Below are positions 8,841 to 16,980 of a stretch of DNA of 19,988 bases, one piece after another. The position numbers and the translations under genes were made by a program. The notes beneath the pieces are model-generated. The model had not been told where the DNA came from, made no database searches, and worked only from the letters and a program-made list of their open reading frames with translations. The first letter of the stretch is position 1. Every line of letters starts with the position of its first letter. Source of the DNA: Oscillospiraceae bacterium (GTDB taxonomy: Bacteria; Bacillota; Clostridia; Oscillospirales; Oscillospiraceae); assembly GCA_028708585.1 (NCBI GenBank), contig JAQVYO010000008.1, forward strand, positions 1-19,988, given 5' to 3'.

Positions 8841-9481
8841 ACAGGCTGCGGATTGCGCTTACAAAGGGCCGTCTGCTGGAGCAGACAACGGAACTGTTTG
8901 AAGAAATGGGACTGGACTGCACTCCGCTGCGCAGTCCCGGAAGGCGGCTGATACACAGCCTTGAAAATTATCCGCTGGATATTGTGCTGGCGAAAGCGCC
9001 CGATGTCATTACCTATGTGGAGCATGGCGCCTGCCATATGGGAATTGTGGGCAAAGACAGCATTATGGAGCTGGGAGGATCCTTTTTTGAGGTTTTGGAT
9101 TTGAATATGGGCAAATGCCGGTTTGCTCTGGCTGTGCGCCAGGGAGAAAACTTTTATGGAACGTATAAAAGCAGGCGCATCGCCTCCAAATATCCCAATA
9201 TTACCCGAAAATTTTTTGAAAAAAAAGGAATCGACGTTTCAGTAATCCGTATTGAAGGTTCCGTCGAGCTGGCCCCCATTTTGGGATTAGCCGACGCCAT
9301 CGTAGATCTGGTAGAAACCGGGGATACTCTGAAAGCAAACGGGCTAACGCCCATTGAAGATGTGGCCTCCATCAGTGCAAGGCTCATTGTCAACACTGCC
9401 GCAATGAAACTATACCGCCCCGAGATTTTGGGATTTGTGGAGCGGTGCGAAACTGCGATTCAAGACCGGAATCGAGAATGA
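8837..9481 (+). CDS. hisG: ATP phosphoribosyltransferase catalytic subunit, short form
   Basis: Catalyses the first step of histidine synthesis, ATP plus PRPP to phosphoribosyl-ATP. At 214 residues it is the short form lacking the C-terminal ACT-like regulatory domain, so it should depend on HisZ. Recognisable stretches are LRIALTKGRLLEQT at the N-terminus, DIVLAKAPDVITYVEHGACHMGIVGKD, and the PRPP-loop-like ADAIVDLVETGDTLKANGL near residue 155-170. The GTG start overlaps the hisZ stop by 4 nt. hisD follows after 21 nt. Confidence 0.96.
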   Translation: MNRLRIALTKGRLLEQTTELFEEMGLDCTPLRSPGRRLIHSLENYPLDIVLAKAPDVITYVEHGACHMGIVGKDSIMELGGSFFEVLDLNMGKCRFALAVRQGENFYGTYKSRRIASKYPNITRKFFEKKGIDVSVIRIEGSVELAPILGLADAIVDLVETGDTLKANGLTPIEDVASISARLIVNTAAMKLYRPEILGFVERCETAIQDRNRE

Positions 9482-9502
9482 TACAGGAAGGGGCGGAATG
9501 CT

Positions 9503-10798
9503 ATGCTAAAAATCATAAAAGCCGATGGAGCGTCGGAACGGGCGCTTCTTGCTTCCATCCGGAGCCGAAAGGCAAAAACAGGAGAGCGGATTTCCGCCGC
9601 TGCCGAAGAAATTATGACGTCCGTAAAGGAAAATGGCTTTACAGCAGTTCAAGATTATTCACTGCAATTCGACCATGCCCATCCGCGGGAAATTTTCGGC
9701 GAGGAATTGGATGCAGCCTGCCGGTCATGCGCGCCAGAACTGATCTCGTCTTTGCGGCGGGCGGCAGACAATATCCGAACGTATAATCTCCGTCTTTTGC
9801 CGTCGGGCGGCCTTTGGTCATCTCCCGACGGAGGGACGGTCGGCCGTTTGGTGCGCGGGATGACTCGAGTAGGGATTTATGTCCCAGGCGGGACGGCGGC
9901 ATATCCTTCTACGGTTTTAATGAATGCGGTGCCGGCAAAGGTGGCTGGCGTGAAAGAAATTATAATGGCCACTCCGCCTACGAAGCATTTGAATTCTGCT
10001 GTGCTGGCCGCCGCGAAAATTGCAGGGGTTGACCGGGTTATTGCGGTGGGAGGCGTTCAGGCGGTTGCCGCCCTGACCTATGGCGCAGGTTTTATTCCGC
10101 AAGTCGATAAGCTGGTGGGGCCGGGAAATGCCTATGTTGCCGCCGCAAAGCGTTTGGCCTATGGAACCATCGACATCGATATGGTTGCGGGGCCGTCCGA
10201 AGTTTTGATTGTGGCGGATGAAGGTGCAAACCCTAAATACGCGGCGGCGGACCTTCTCAGCCAGGCGGAGCATGACGTTATGGCTGGTTCCCTACTTTTG
10301 ACCAACAGCGCGACACTGGCAAAGGCGGTATGCCAAGAGGTAAGACGGCAAATAGCGGGTTTAGACCGGGCGGCGATCATCTCCCAGTCTTTGGAATATT
10401 TTGGCGGAATCATTATATGCGGCAATTTAGAGCAGGCGGCGGACTTGGCCAATGAAATTGCGCCGGAACATTTGGAAGTGCTCACCGCGCACCCGGAACA
10501 GCTGCTTCCGAAATTCAAAAACGCGGGCGCCATCTTTCTGGGGGAATACAGCCCAGAGCCATTGGGAGATTACATTGCGGGTCCTGACCATGTACTGCCC
10601 ACTGGAGGAACGGCGCGTTTTTTTTCTCCCCTTTCCGCAGAAAGCTTTACCAAAACGACAAGCGTGCTGGCATACGACCGGAAAGCGCTTGCTTCGGTCA
10701 AAAACGAAATTGTGACCATGGCTTCGGCAGAAGGACTTTCGGCCCACGCCAATTCCATTCGTGTTCGGTTTGACGGAATAGAAAGGGCCGATGAATGA
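9503..10798 (+). CDS. hisD: Histidinol dehydrogenase
   Basis: A zinc enzyme that oxidises L-histidinol to L-histidine with two NAD+, the last step of the pathway (431 aa, normal length). Family signatures: GIYVPGGTAAYPSTVLMNAV, the glycine-rich GPGNAYVAAAKR, DMVAGPSEVLIVAD, the metal/active-site LLSQAEHD, APEHLEV and the D/H region HVLPTGGTARFFSPLS. A late SAHANSIR provides the C-terminal histidine. A GAAGGGGCGG ribosome site precedes the ATG. Its stop lies within the first bases before hisB (18 nt to the chosen hisB start), so the two are tightly linked. hisC, which often sits next to hisD, is not found here. Confidence 0.97.
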   Translation: MLKIIKADGASERALLASIRSRKAKTGERISAAAEEIMTSVKENGFTAVQDYSLQFDHAHPREIFGEELDAACRSCAPELISSLRRAADNIRTYNLRLLPSGGLWSSPDGGTVGRLVRGMTRVGIYVPGGTAAYPSTVLMNAVPAKVAGVKEIIMATPPTKHLNSAVLAAAKIAGVDRVIAVGGVQAVAALTYGAGFIPQVDKLVGPGNAYVAAAKRLAYGTIDIDMVAGPSEVLIVADEGANPKYAAADLLSQAEHDVMAGSLLLTNSATLAKAVCQEVRRQIAGLDRAAIISQSLEYFGGIIICGNLEQAADLANEIAPEHLEVLTAHPEQLLPKFKNAGAIFLGEYSPEPLGDYIAGPDHVLPTGGTARFFSPLSAESFTKTTSVLAYDRKALASVKNEIVTMASAEGLSAHANSIRVRFDGIERADE

Positions 10799-10815
10799 AG
10801 AAAGAGGTGGGGTAT

Positions 10816-11394
10816 ATGAATCGCATGGCAACAGTCAAAAGAACAACCAAGGAAACGAATTTGTCTCTCAAGCTGAATTTAGAGGGCGGACCGGTGGACA
10901 TTGCAACAGGAATTGGATTTTTCGACCATATGCTGACTGCGTTTGCGTTTTATGCGGATCTTGGCATTGCTCTTTCGGCAAAGGGGGACTTGTATGTGGA
11001 CGGGCACCATACCGTGGAAGACACAGGAATTGTTTTGGGGCAGGCGTTGAAAATGGCTCTGAACGACCGGGCGGGAATCCGCCGCTTTGGAAGTGCGTAT
11101 GTACCCATGGATGAGGCGCTTTGTTTTACCGCGCTGGATTGCTCTGGCCGGCCATTTTTGGTTTTCGATGCGCCCATGCACCAAGAGAGAATCGGCGATT
11201 ACGACTCTTGTCTGACGGTTGAATTTATGCGGGCGGTTTCCATGAACGCAGGCTTGACGCTGCATCAGAAAGCCTTTTACGGGGAGAACGCCCACCACAT
11301 AACAGAGGGGTTGTTCAAATCCTTTGGCCTTGCGCTGAAAGACGCGATTCGACAGGAAGGACTAAGAGTCCCTTCCACAAAAGGAGTACTGTAA
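10816..11394 (+). CDS. hisB: Imidazoleglycerol-phosphate dehydratase
   Basis: A manganese enzyme that dehydrates imidazole glycerol phosphate to imidazole acetol phosphate (192 aa). It is the monofunctional Gram-positive type with no fused phosphatase. The metal-binding repeats show as GFFDHMLTAFAFY, DGHHTVEDTGI, GSAYVPMDEAL and NAHHITEGLFKSFGLAL. I chose the ATG at 10816 because GAGGTGGGG at 10804-10812 is well placed. An in-frame ATG at 10795 overlaps the hisD stop as ATGA and would add seven residues (MKKEVGY), but it has a weaker ribosome site. The stop TAA shares one base with the hisH start. Confidence 0.94.
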   Translation: MNRMATVKRTTKETNLSLKLNLEGGPVDIATGIGFFDHMLTAFAFYADLGIALSAKGDLYVDGHHTVEDTGIVLGQALKMALNDRAGIRRFGSAYVPMDEALCFTALDCSGRPFLVFDAPMHQERIGDYDSCLTVEFMRAVSMNAGLTLHQKAFYGENAHHITEGLFKSFGLALKDAIRQEGLRVPSTKGVL

Positions 11395-12008
11395 TGTTAA
11401 ATGGCTTTACAGCTGTAATCGATTATGGCGTAGGAAATTTAAAGAGCGTTACCAACGCGATGGACTATGTGGGGTTGAAAACGGAGATTACCGCCGAAAA
11501 AAGTCGGATTGAATCGGCGGACGCCATTATTTTACCCGGCGTCGGTGCGTTTCCAGATGCATTTGAACGGCTTCGGGATCGGGGCCTTCCCGCCCTTTTG
11601 CGGGAACAGGCACGGAAAAAGCCCATTCTTGGCATTTGCCTTGGGATGCAGCTGCTGTTTGACGGCAGTAGCGAAGTGCGGGATTGCCCGGGTCTTGGGT
11701 TTATTCCCGGATGGGTAAGACGAATGGAAACCCCTTTGAAGTTGCCGCATATTGGATGGAATGATCTGAAATTTCCCAATGCTTCCCCTTTGTTTCGCGG
11801 TCTTACGGAGAACAGTTATGTCTATTTTGTCCATACTTATGCCGGAAAGGCAAAAAATCCGGAAGATGTCATTGCCGTAACGGAATATGGAACTTCTGTT
11901 ATGGCTGCGGTAGCAAGAGGAAATGTGTATGGCTGCCAGTTCCACCCGGAAAAAAGCGGGGAGATCGGCCTGCAAATTTTAAAAAATTTCGGGGGAATGA
12001 TGGGATGA
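11394..12008 (+). CDS. hisH: Imidazole glycerol phosphate synthase, glutaminase subunit HisH
   Basis: A class I glutamine amidotransferase (204 aa) that releases ammonia from glutamine and channels it to HisF. N-terminal IDYGVGNLKSV, the nucleophile elbow LGICLGMQLLF with C82, and CQFHPEKSGEIG with H184 and E186 complete the Cys-His-Glu triad. AAAGGAG before the ATG is the ribosome site. It overlaps hisB by 1 nt (TAATG) and hisA by 4 nt (ATGA), a classic coupled arrangement. Its partner HisF is two genes downstream. Confidence 0.97.
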   Translation: MLNGFTAVIDYGVGNLKSVTNAMDYVGLKTEITAEKSRIESADAIILPGVGAFPDAFERLRDRGLPALLREQARKKPILGICLGMQLLFDGSSEVRDCPGLGFIPGWVRRMETPLKLPHIGWNDLKFPNASPLFRGLTENSYVYFVHTYAGKAKNPEDVIAVTEYGTSVMAAVARGNVYGCQFHPEKSGEIGLQILKNFGGMMG

Positions 12009-12721
12009 TTTTACTGCCGGCTATTGATTTGAAGGACGGAAGATGCGTTCGACTTTATCAAGGTTCCTTTTCTACCACACATCAAGTGGCGGATGACCCT
12101 GTGGCGGTGGCGAAAACGTTTGCACAGGCAGGTGCACAGGCCATTCACATGGTGGATTTAGACGGCGCCAAAGACGGAAAACGGAAAAATGAAGCTCTGG
12201 TGAAACGCGTCATCAAGGCTTCAGGTCTTCCGGTGGAATTAGGTGGTGGAATGCGTTCTATGGAAGATTTGGAAGCGGCGGATGCTTTGGGTGTCTGGCG
12301 CATGGTGATTGGTTCGGCAGCAGTGTCTCATCCTCACTTTGTCAAAGCGGCGGTGGAGCGGTATGGCGGTCGCGTTGCCATTGGAATAGATGCAAAGGAC
12401 GGTTTGGTTCGCACTGGGGGATGGCTGGAAAATGCGGGGATTTTTTATTTGGATTTTGCCAGCCAGATGGAACAAATAGGTGTAAAGGTAATTGTTTTTA
12501 CAGATATCGACACAGATGGAATGCAAAGCGGCCCTTCCTTTGAGCGGCTGGCCAAGCTGCAGCATAAGGTTTCCTGCCAGATTGTGGCCAGCGGGGGGAT
12601 CACCACACTGGAAGATGTGAACCGGCTGCGGGATATGAACATGGCTGGCGCCATTGTGGGAAAAGCATATTATACCGGTACGCTGGACCTGGAAGCTGCT
12701 GCCCGGATTTGCCGGCCGTAA
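12005..12721 (+). CDS. hisA: ProFAR isomerase HisA
   Basis: Isomerises the ProFAR intermediate to PRFAR by an Amadori rearrangement (238 aa, half-barrel-duplicated TIM barrel). Seen: LPAIDLKDGRCVRLYQG with catalytic D8, the phosphate-binding ELGGGMRSMEDLE, GIDAKDGLVRTGGW with the second aspartate near 128, FTDIDTDGMQSG, and the second phosphate loop IVASGGITTLEDV. The start overlaps the hisH stop (ATGA). Unlike the other junctions in this operon, it is followed by 116 nt of non-coding sequence before hisF. Confidence 0.96.
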   Translation: MILLPAIDLKDGRCVRLYQGSFSTTHQVADDPVAVAKTFAQAGAQAIHMVDLDGAKDGKRKNEALVKRVIKASGLPVELGGGMRSMEDLEAADALGVWRMVIGSAAVSHPHFVKAAVERYGGRVAIGIDAKDGLVRTGGWLENAGIFYLDFASQMEQIGVKVIVFTDIDTDGMQSGPSFERLAKLQHKVSCQIVASGGITTLEDVNRLRDMNMAGAIVGKAYYTGTLDLEAAARICRP

Positions 12722-12837
12722 TGGGGACTTGAGAAGAGAGCAATCCATGGATTGTGCCGTGCCCGTCCACGCGGGTCCCAGCCTGCGTATCAATGGGCGG
12801 CTTCACGGCTGCGGAAAATAGAAAAGGGAGAATCAAA
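12722..12837 (+). other. Non-coding 116-nt gap inside the his operon, with a 14-nt palindrome
   Basis: The interval contains the perfect palindrome CAATCCATGGATTG (12741-12754) and a small hairpin, CCCG (12762-12765) with CGGG (12772-12775). Neither is followed by a T run, so they are not typical terminators. An in-frame ATG at 12754 would extend hisF by 28 residues that do not resemble HisF. I therefore treat the interval as untranslated. Confidence 0.6.
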
Positions 12838-13611
12838 ATGCATGCAAAACGGATTGTTCCTTGTTTGGATGTGAAGAACGGACGTGTAGTTAAAGGAATT
12901 AATTTTATTGATCTAAGAGATGCAGGGGACCCTGTGGAACTTGCCCGGCATTACAGTGATACCGGAGCGGATGAAATTGTCTTTCTGGATATCACCGCCA
13001 CATATGAAGACCGGCGCACGGTTGCCGATGTGGTGGAACGAACGGCAAAGCAGGTATTTGTTCCGCTAACGGTTGGCGGGGGCATCCGGTCTTTGGATAA
13101 TTTTCAGCATCTTTTGCGGGCGGGTGCAGATAAAATTTCTGTCAACTCCGCTGCGGTTGCGGACCCTACGCTCCTTTCCCGGGCTGCGGAACGGTTTGGA
13201 AGCCAATGTGTTGTGCTGGCGATTGATGCCCGACGTAGGCCGGGCTGCGGCTTTGAGGTTGTGGTGAGGGGAGGGCGCACACCCACCGGGAGGGATGCGG
13301 TGGAATGGGCCAAGGAAGGGCAGCGCCGGGGCGCAGGGGAAATCTTGCTGACTTCCATGGATGCAGACGGAACAAAAGCCGGATTTGATATTGAAATGAC
13401 CAGAGCGGTAACCAAGGCCGTTGGTATTCCGGTGATTGCATCCGGCGGTTGCGGAAGTCTTGCACATTTTGCGGAGGTGTTTGATCAAGCGGAAGCGGAT
13501 GCCGCGCTGGCCGCTTCCCTGTTTCATTTTGGAGAACTGACGGTTCCCGAGGTCAAAGATTATTTGCGGGAAAAAGGCATTCCGGTACGTCTGCCGCCAA
13601 AGAAAGGTTGA
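12838..13611 (+). CDS. hisF: Imidazole glycerol phosphate synthase, cyclase subunit HisF
   Basis: Uses ammonia from HisH to convert PRFAR to imidazole glycerol phosphate plus AICAR (257 aa TIM barrel). Landmarks: [20 protein letters not shown] with the first catalytic aspartate, [35 protein letters not shown] with the second catalytic aspartate, [15 protein letters not shown] and [13 protein letters not shown]. The start at 12838 is preceded by AAAAGGGAGA and begins MHAKRIVPC, as the family does. An upstream in-frame ATG at 12754 is rejected. hisI begins 6 nt after the stop. Confidence 0.96.
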   Translation: MHAKRIVPCLDVKNGRVVKGINFIDLRDAGDPVELARHYSDTGADEIVFLDITATYEDRRTVADVVERTAKQVFVPLTVGGGIRSLDNFQHLLRAGADKISVNSAAVADPTLLSRAAERFGSQCVVLAIDARRRPGCGFEVVVRGGRTPTGRDAVEWAKEGQRRGAGEILLTSMDADGTKAGFDIEMTRAVTKAVGIPVIASGGCGSLAHFAEVFDQAEADAALAASLFHFGELTVPEVKDYLREKGIPVRLPPKKG

Positions 13612-13617
13612 GGAAGG

Positions 13618-13950
13618 ATGGAACTTAAGAAATTCAATCTGGATTCTTTATTTCAAAAATCGGAGCTGATCCCAGTTATTGTTCAAGATGAAAAAAACAT
13701 GGAGGTGCTGATGCTTGGTTTTACCAACAGGGAGGCGGTAGACCTTACGATGGAGACGCATACGGCCTGGTTTTGGAGCCGCAGCCGCAGCTGTCTCTGG
13801 AACAAAGGAGAAACGTCTGGAAATTACCTTCATATAAAAAAAATGGTGGCTGACTGCGACGCCGATACGCTGCTTTACCTGTGCAGCCCAGATGGGCCAA
13901 CCTGCCATACCGGGCGTCGTTCCTGCTTTTTTAACACAATTATGGAATGA
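13618..13950 (+). CDS. hisI: Phosphoribosyl-AMP cyclohydrolase HisI
   Basis: A zinc/magnesium enzyme opening the adenine ring of PR-AMP (110 aa, the stand-alone form not fused to HisE). Conserved elements are MLGFTNREAVDLTMET, FWSRSRSCLWNKGETSGN, the aspartate/cysteine cluster DCDADTLLYLC and the zinc-binding CHTGRRSCF. The ribosome site GAGGAAGG overlaps the hisF stop. Its stop overlaps an ATG at 13947, but hisE more likely starts at 13965. Confidence 0.97.
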   Translation: MELKKFNLDSLFQKSELIPVIVQDEKNMEVLMLGFTNREAVDLTMETHTAWFWSRSRSCLWNKGETSGNYLHIKKMVADCDADTLLYLCSPDGPTCHTGRRSCFFNTIME

Positions 13951-13964
13951 GAAAGGGAATATCA

Positions 13965-14291
13965 ATGGACTCCGTATTGAAAAAATTATATGACGTTGTT
14001 TTAGACCGAAAAGCCCATCCGCAGGAGGGGTCTTATACCTGTTATCTTTTTTCCAAAGGATTGGATAAGATTCTTAAAAAAGTTGGAGAAGAATGTGCGG
14101 AAACCATAATTGCCGCAAAAAATCAAAAAAATGAAGAAACAGTTTTGGAGATCTCCGATCTCGTGTACCATTTGATGGTTATGATGGCGGAACAGGGAAT
14201 TTTGCTGGAGGACGTACGTTCCGAGTTGGACAAACGCAGCGCGAAAATCGGAAATCTAAAAACAATGCGGATCATTGACCACAACACTTGA
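13965..14291 (+). CDS. hisE: Phosphoribosyl-ATP pyrophosphohydrolase HisE
   Basis: Hydrolyses PR-ATP to PR-AMP and pyrophosphate, the second pathway step (108 aa, MazG-like all-alpha fold). The metal-binding KKVGEECAETIIAAKN helix and the later EISDLVYHLMVMM carry the expected acidic residues. The ATG at 13965 follows GAAAGGGA at a normal distance. The alternative ATG at 13947 overlaps the hisI stop and would add MRKGIS. It is the last gene of the operon, about 100 nt before a strong terminator. Confidence 0.95.
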   Translation: MDSVLKKLYDVVLDRKAHPQEGSYTCYLFSKGLDKILKKVGEECAETIIAAKNQKNEETVLEISDLVYHLMVMMAEQGILLEDVRSELDKRSAKIGNLKTMRIIDHNT

Positions 14292-14390
14292 AAATTACGA
14301 TATTGTTGCATATATTCCTTCTTTTGGATATCAAAACAGAAAAGTCTCTGGACAAATGTGAACTGAACCAGTAAAAAAAATGAATATTGC

Positions 14391-14440
14391 AAAAAGCCTC
14401 CTATCGTAGGATCATAAAACTACGATAGGAGGCCATTTTT
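14391..14440. terminator. Bidirectional terminator between hisE and the csaB fusion gene
   Basis: A perfect 14-bp stem, GCCTCCTATCGTAG (14396-14409) with its complement at 14420-14433, encloses a 10-nt loop. AAAAA lies on the left and TTTTT on the right, so it can act on both strands. It closes the his operon on the + strand and lies about 250 nt past the stop of the convergent - strand gene. Confidence 0.9.
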
Positions 14441-14469
14441 ATAAAAAGAAGTTGAACAAAAGTATTTGA

Positions 14470-14617
14470 GACGAAAATCTTGAAAATGAAGGCGGCGGAA
14501 AACACAACGTGAGATTGCAGATGAATTGGGCAACAGACATTTCATATATACCCACAAACCAAGATGTCCTGTATCGATCGATAATTTGTGGCTGTTGACA
14601 ACAATATTCTGCGATAG
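14470..14617 (+). pseudogene. Degenerate IS3-family transposase (OrfB) fragment
   Basis: The frame 14470-14598 contains MNWATDISYIPTNQDVLY followed by RSII, then hits TGA. This matches the IS3-family catalytic-core start, W-x-TDISYI-x-T-x-Q-x-VLY-x-S-x-I, whose aspartate is the first of the DDE triad. Shifting frame at about 14588 gives VAVDNNIL, resembling the next family segment DLYDNSIV, until TAG at 14615. So this is a short, frameshifted relic of a central part of the transposase. The rest of OrfB (second Asp and Glu) and the terminal inverted repeats are not seen. The remainder of the 395-nt hisE-csaB interval holds only the bidirectional terminator. Family identification is from motif memory, not a search. 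Confidence 0.6.
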
Positions 14618-14686
14618 GGCTTTTTTATCCTCTGTCTGTTATCTCTGGGGCAGTACAAAGAGCCGGAAGTTTTCTGTAACGCTTTT

Positions 14687-16915
14687 TTACTCTTTTCCTG
14701 CCAAGAGCCGTTTTGCCGCACTGCTGTTTTCTTTTTCCAATTCAACCAGACGGGCCACCGCTCCTTGCAGGAAAGAAGTGTCTTTGCTTCGTCCTATGGC
14801 TCGATCAATATATTCACGGAGCATCGGAGCGGTGATTTTGTCCAAATCCTGGTACAAATCCTGCCCAATGGAAGAAAGAAATGAGCTGACCTTCTGATCG
14901 TAAACAACGCCCACCAAAGGGACGCCTTGGCTGGCGGCAAAAACCAAAGCATGGAGCCGCATGGATACCACAATCTGCATCCTCGAAAGCAGTCCGATTA
15001 CCCGGCCGGAGTCAGTGGCTTCCTCCAAAAATACATGCGGAGATTTCATTTCGGCGGCCACCTGCCGGGAGGCCGGAAGATCCATACGGCTTTCAATGGG
15101 AAGAAAAACGGGTATAAGCCCATATGTCTCGTAAGCGTAGTCGGCGGCGTCGGCGAAGGCGGAGACTTTTTCGGTAAATCCCGGCCAGCGGCGCAGGGTA
15201 AAGCAGATGAATTTTCCGTCCGGCTTTAGTCCCGCTTGGCTTAGGCAGTCGTCAATGATTGGTGCTGGCGCGGGAGGAAGTACGACCGTTGGGTCTGCAC
15301 TGAGTTTAATTTCCGGACGGTTTACCTCCAGGTCGGCCAACTCTTTCAGAGAATGGGGATCCCGCAGGGTAATAATGTCCACGCTTTGGTTTAAACATTT
15401 GGCAAGAAGATATCGATGGTTTTTATGGTTGATTGGCCCAATGCCACAGCCATACATCAGTACTTTGCATCCCTGCCGTTTCGCTGTCCAGATGGTATAA
15501 AGATAAAACCAAAGGGAACGGCGGCTGGTAATATCCTGCATCAGACTTCCTCCGCCGTTGATATAAAGGACGCTTTTTTTCATCCGGTATAAAAAATGCA
15601 AAAAAGAAAATGTGTAAATGGAATTGACCCGATAAGAAAGCTGGGTGGATCTTGGATGCCGTGACAGTACCCATAAGGGCAAATCCGGATTGATCTGCCT
15701 TAATTCAATTAAAATGGCTTCTAAAATGGCGTCGTCTCCGGCGTTCCCTCGGCCATATGCCCCGCAGATCAGAACGCCGTCCCGCTTCTTTTTTGCACGA
15801 TCCTGCCTGCGCAAGACAGTCTCGTATATGGATATCTGCCGCAGCCTTGTGGCCTCCAGCGAAAATTTGGTGGACGCTTTTTGATACAGTGCCTCTCCGA
15901 ATCTGCGGCGCAGGCCGGGGTTTTCCGCCAGTGTTACCAAATGTTTTGCCAGAGCTTCGGCATTGCCTGCGGGAAACAAAAAACCATTGATCCCATGGTC
16001 AATGAGGTAAGGAACGCCGCCTACTCGAGATGCAACGGTTGGAAGATGCTCCCGCGCGCCTTCCGTTAGAGCATATGGGAATGTTTCTGACAGGGATGTG
16101 AGGGTATTAATGTGAATGGACTGATAAAAAGAACGTATATCTGAAATCCAGCCCATAAAACAAATCTTGCCCGAAATTTGAAGTTCTTCCGCCAGTGTTT
16201 TTAATTGCGTGGAAAGCTCGCCGTCTCCGGCAATAAGAAGGCGTAGCTTTGGGGCTTTTTTGGCCGCCATAGCAAAGGCGCGAATTAAAGTGGCAATATC
16301 CTTTACCGGGGACAATCGGGCGGCAATGCCCACGACCACGCAGCCTTCCTCCGTCTGTAATCCCGCCTTTTTCCAGTATTCCTCCGGTGTTGTTTTTGGC
16401 TGGACGGGAGTAAAGTCAATTCCGTTGTAGATGGAAAACAGGCGGTCAGGCCGAAACCCTCTGGAGAGCAAAAGGTCTACCATGGCATCCGAGACCCCGA
16501 TGCGATAGTCCAGACGGCGCAAGGCGATGGAATTAATAACGCCATATGTTATGCGATGGAGTGGACGGCCCATATAATCCAGCTGATAGTCGCTGTGTAC
16601 GGTTGTGATAACGGGAAGCTTTAGGGAATGCTTCAAAAGAGCGCCCATCATATTGCCGCGGGATCCATGGCAGTGGATAATCTGAATCCCTTCCCGCACC
16701 ACCATTTTTTTTAGTTCGCGGAATGTTTTAAAGATATTTTTATGAGAAAAGATAACAGTTGGAATGCCGAGAGCGATAGCTTCGTCTGAAAAAGGCCCCG
16801 CCCTAAAACAGACCAAAATGGCGCTTTCCGTTTTATTTAAGCTTTTTAGCAAAGAAAAAACGTGGGTCTTTGCTCCCCCTCCGTCTCCTCCGCTGATTAG
16901 ATGAATGATCTTCAT
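14687..16915 (-). CDS. csaB: GT4 glycosyltransferase fused to CsaB-type polysaccharide pyruvyl transferase
   Basis: A 742-residue two-domain enzyme. Residues 1 to about 372 are a GT-B family 4 glycosyltransferase: N-terminal MKIIHLISGGDGGGAKTHV, the nucleotide-sugar half GIAARLSPVKDIATLIRAF and LLIAGDGEL, and the EX7E-type ETFPYALTEG near 281-290. From about 378 the chain is a polysaccharide pyruvyl transferase of the CsaB type: CGAYGRGNAGDDAIL, YINGGGSLMQD, MYGCGIGPI, SADPTVVLP, then MRLHALVFAASQGVPLVGVVYD near the C-terminus. Known CsaB proteins put ketal pyruvate on wall polysaccharide (often ManNAc) to anchor SLH-domain proteins; a paired sugar transfer by the N-terminal half is inference. 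No signal peptide, so probably cytosolic/membrane-peripheral. I chose the ATG at 16915 because GGAGGAGAG (16930-16922) precedes it and it starts the GT fold; an upstream extension to 17071 reads as unrelated sequence. The gene symbol applies to the C-terminal domain. Confidence 0.9.
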   Translation of the reverse strand: MKIIHLISGGDGGGAKTHVFSLLKSLNKTESAILVCFRAGPFSDEAIALGIPTVIFSHKNIFKTFRELKKMVVREGIQIIHCHGSRGNMMGALLKHSLKLPVITTVHSDYQLDYMGRPLHRITYGVINSIALRRLDYRIGVSDAMVDLLLSRGFRPDRLFSIYNGIDFTPVQPKTTPEEYWKKAGLQTEEGCVVVGIAARLSPVKDIATLIRAFAMAAKKAPKLRLLIAGDGELSTQLKTLAEELQISGKICFMGWISDIRSFYQSIHINTLTSLSETFPYALTEGAREHLPTVASRVGGVPYLIDHGINGFLFPAGNAEALAKHLVTLAENPGLRRRFGEALYQKASTKFSLEATRLRQISIYETVLRRQDRAKKKRDGVLICGAYGRGNAGDDAILEAILIELRQINPDLPLWVLSRHPRSTQLSYRVNSIYTFSFLHFLYRMKKSVLYINGGGSLMQDITSRRSLWFYLYTIWTAKRQGCKVLMYGCGIGPINHKNHRYLLAKCLNQSVDIITLRDPHSLKELADLEVNRPEIKLSADPTVVLPPAPAPIIDDCLSQAGLKPDGKFICFTLRRWPGFTEKVSAFADAADYAYETYGLIPVFLPIESRMDLPASRQVAAEMKSPHVFLEEATDSGRVIGLLSRMQIVVSMRLHALVFAASQGVPLVGVVYDQKVSSFLSSIGQDLYQDLDKITAPMLREYIDRAIGRSKDTSFLQGAVARLVELEKENSSAAKRLLAGKE

Positions 16916-16951
16916 TTGGGACTCTCCTCCAACGCAATGTGAAAATAAGGC

Positions 16952-16980
16952 TTGTGAAACGCATGAAATTATTATACAAT
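16952..16980 (+). promoter_or_regulatory. Candidate sigma-A promoter of the DUF4330-like gene
   Basis: TTGTGA (16952-16957), a 17-nt spacer and TACAAT (16975-16980). It lies about 40 nt before the start codon at 17019. Its -10 shares bases with the -10 of the opposite-strand promoter. Confidence 0.5.

Noticed and set aside
12754..12837. Longer HisF starting at the ATG at 12754.
   Set aside because: The extra residues do not resemble HisF, and [12 protein letters not shown] at 12838 matches the family start with its own ribosome site.
14391..14440. Repeat-spacer unit of a CRISPR array or an IS end, suggested by the long perfect inverted repeat.
   Set aside because: It occurs once, has flanking A5/T5 and lies between convergent genes, which is the form of a bidirectional terminator.
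14487..14531. RRKTQREIADELG in another frame, resembling a helix-turn-helix as in transposase OrfA or a regulator.
   Set aside because: Only about 13 residues, bounded upstream by a stop and overlapping the better TDISYI match in a different frame. Probably coincidence or a deletion junction I cannot resolve.
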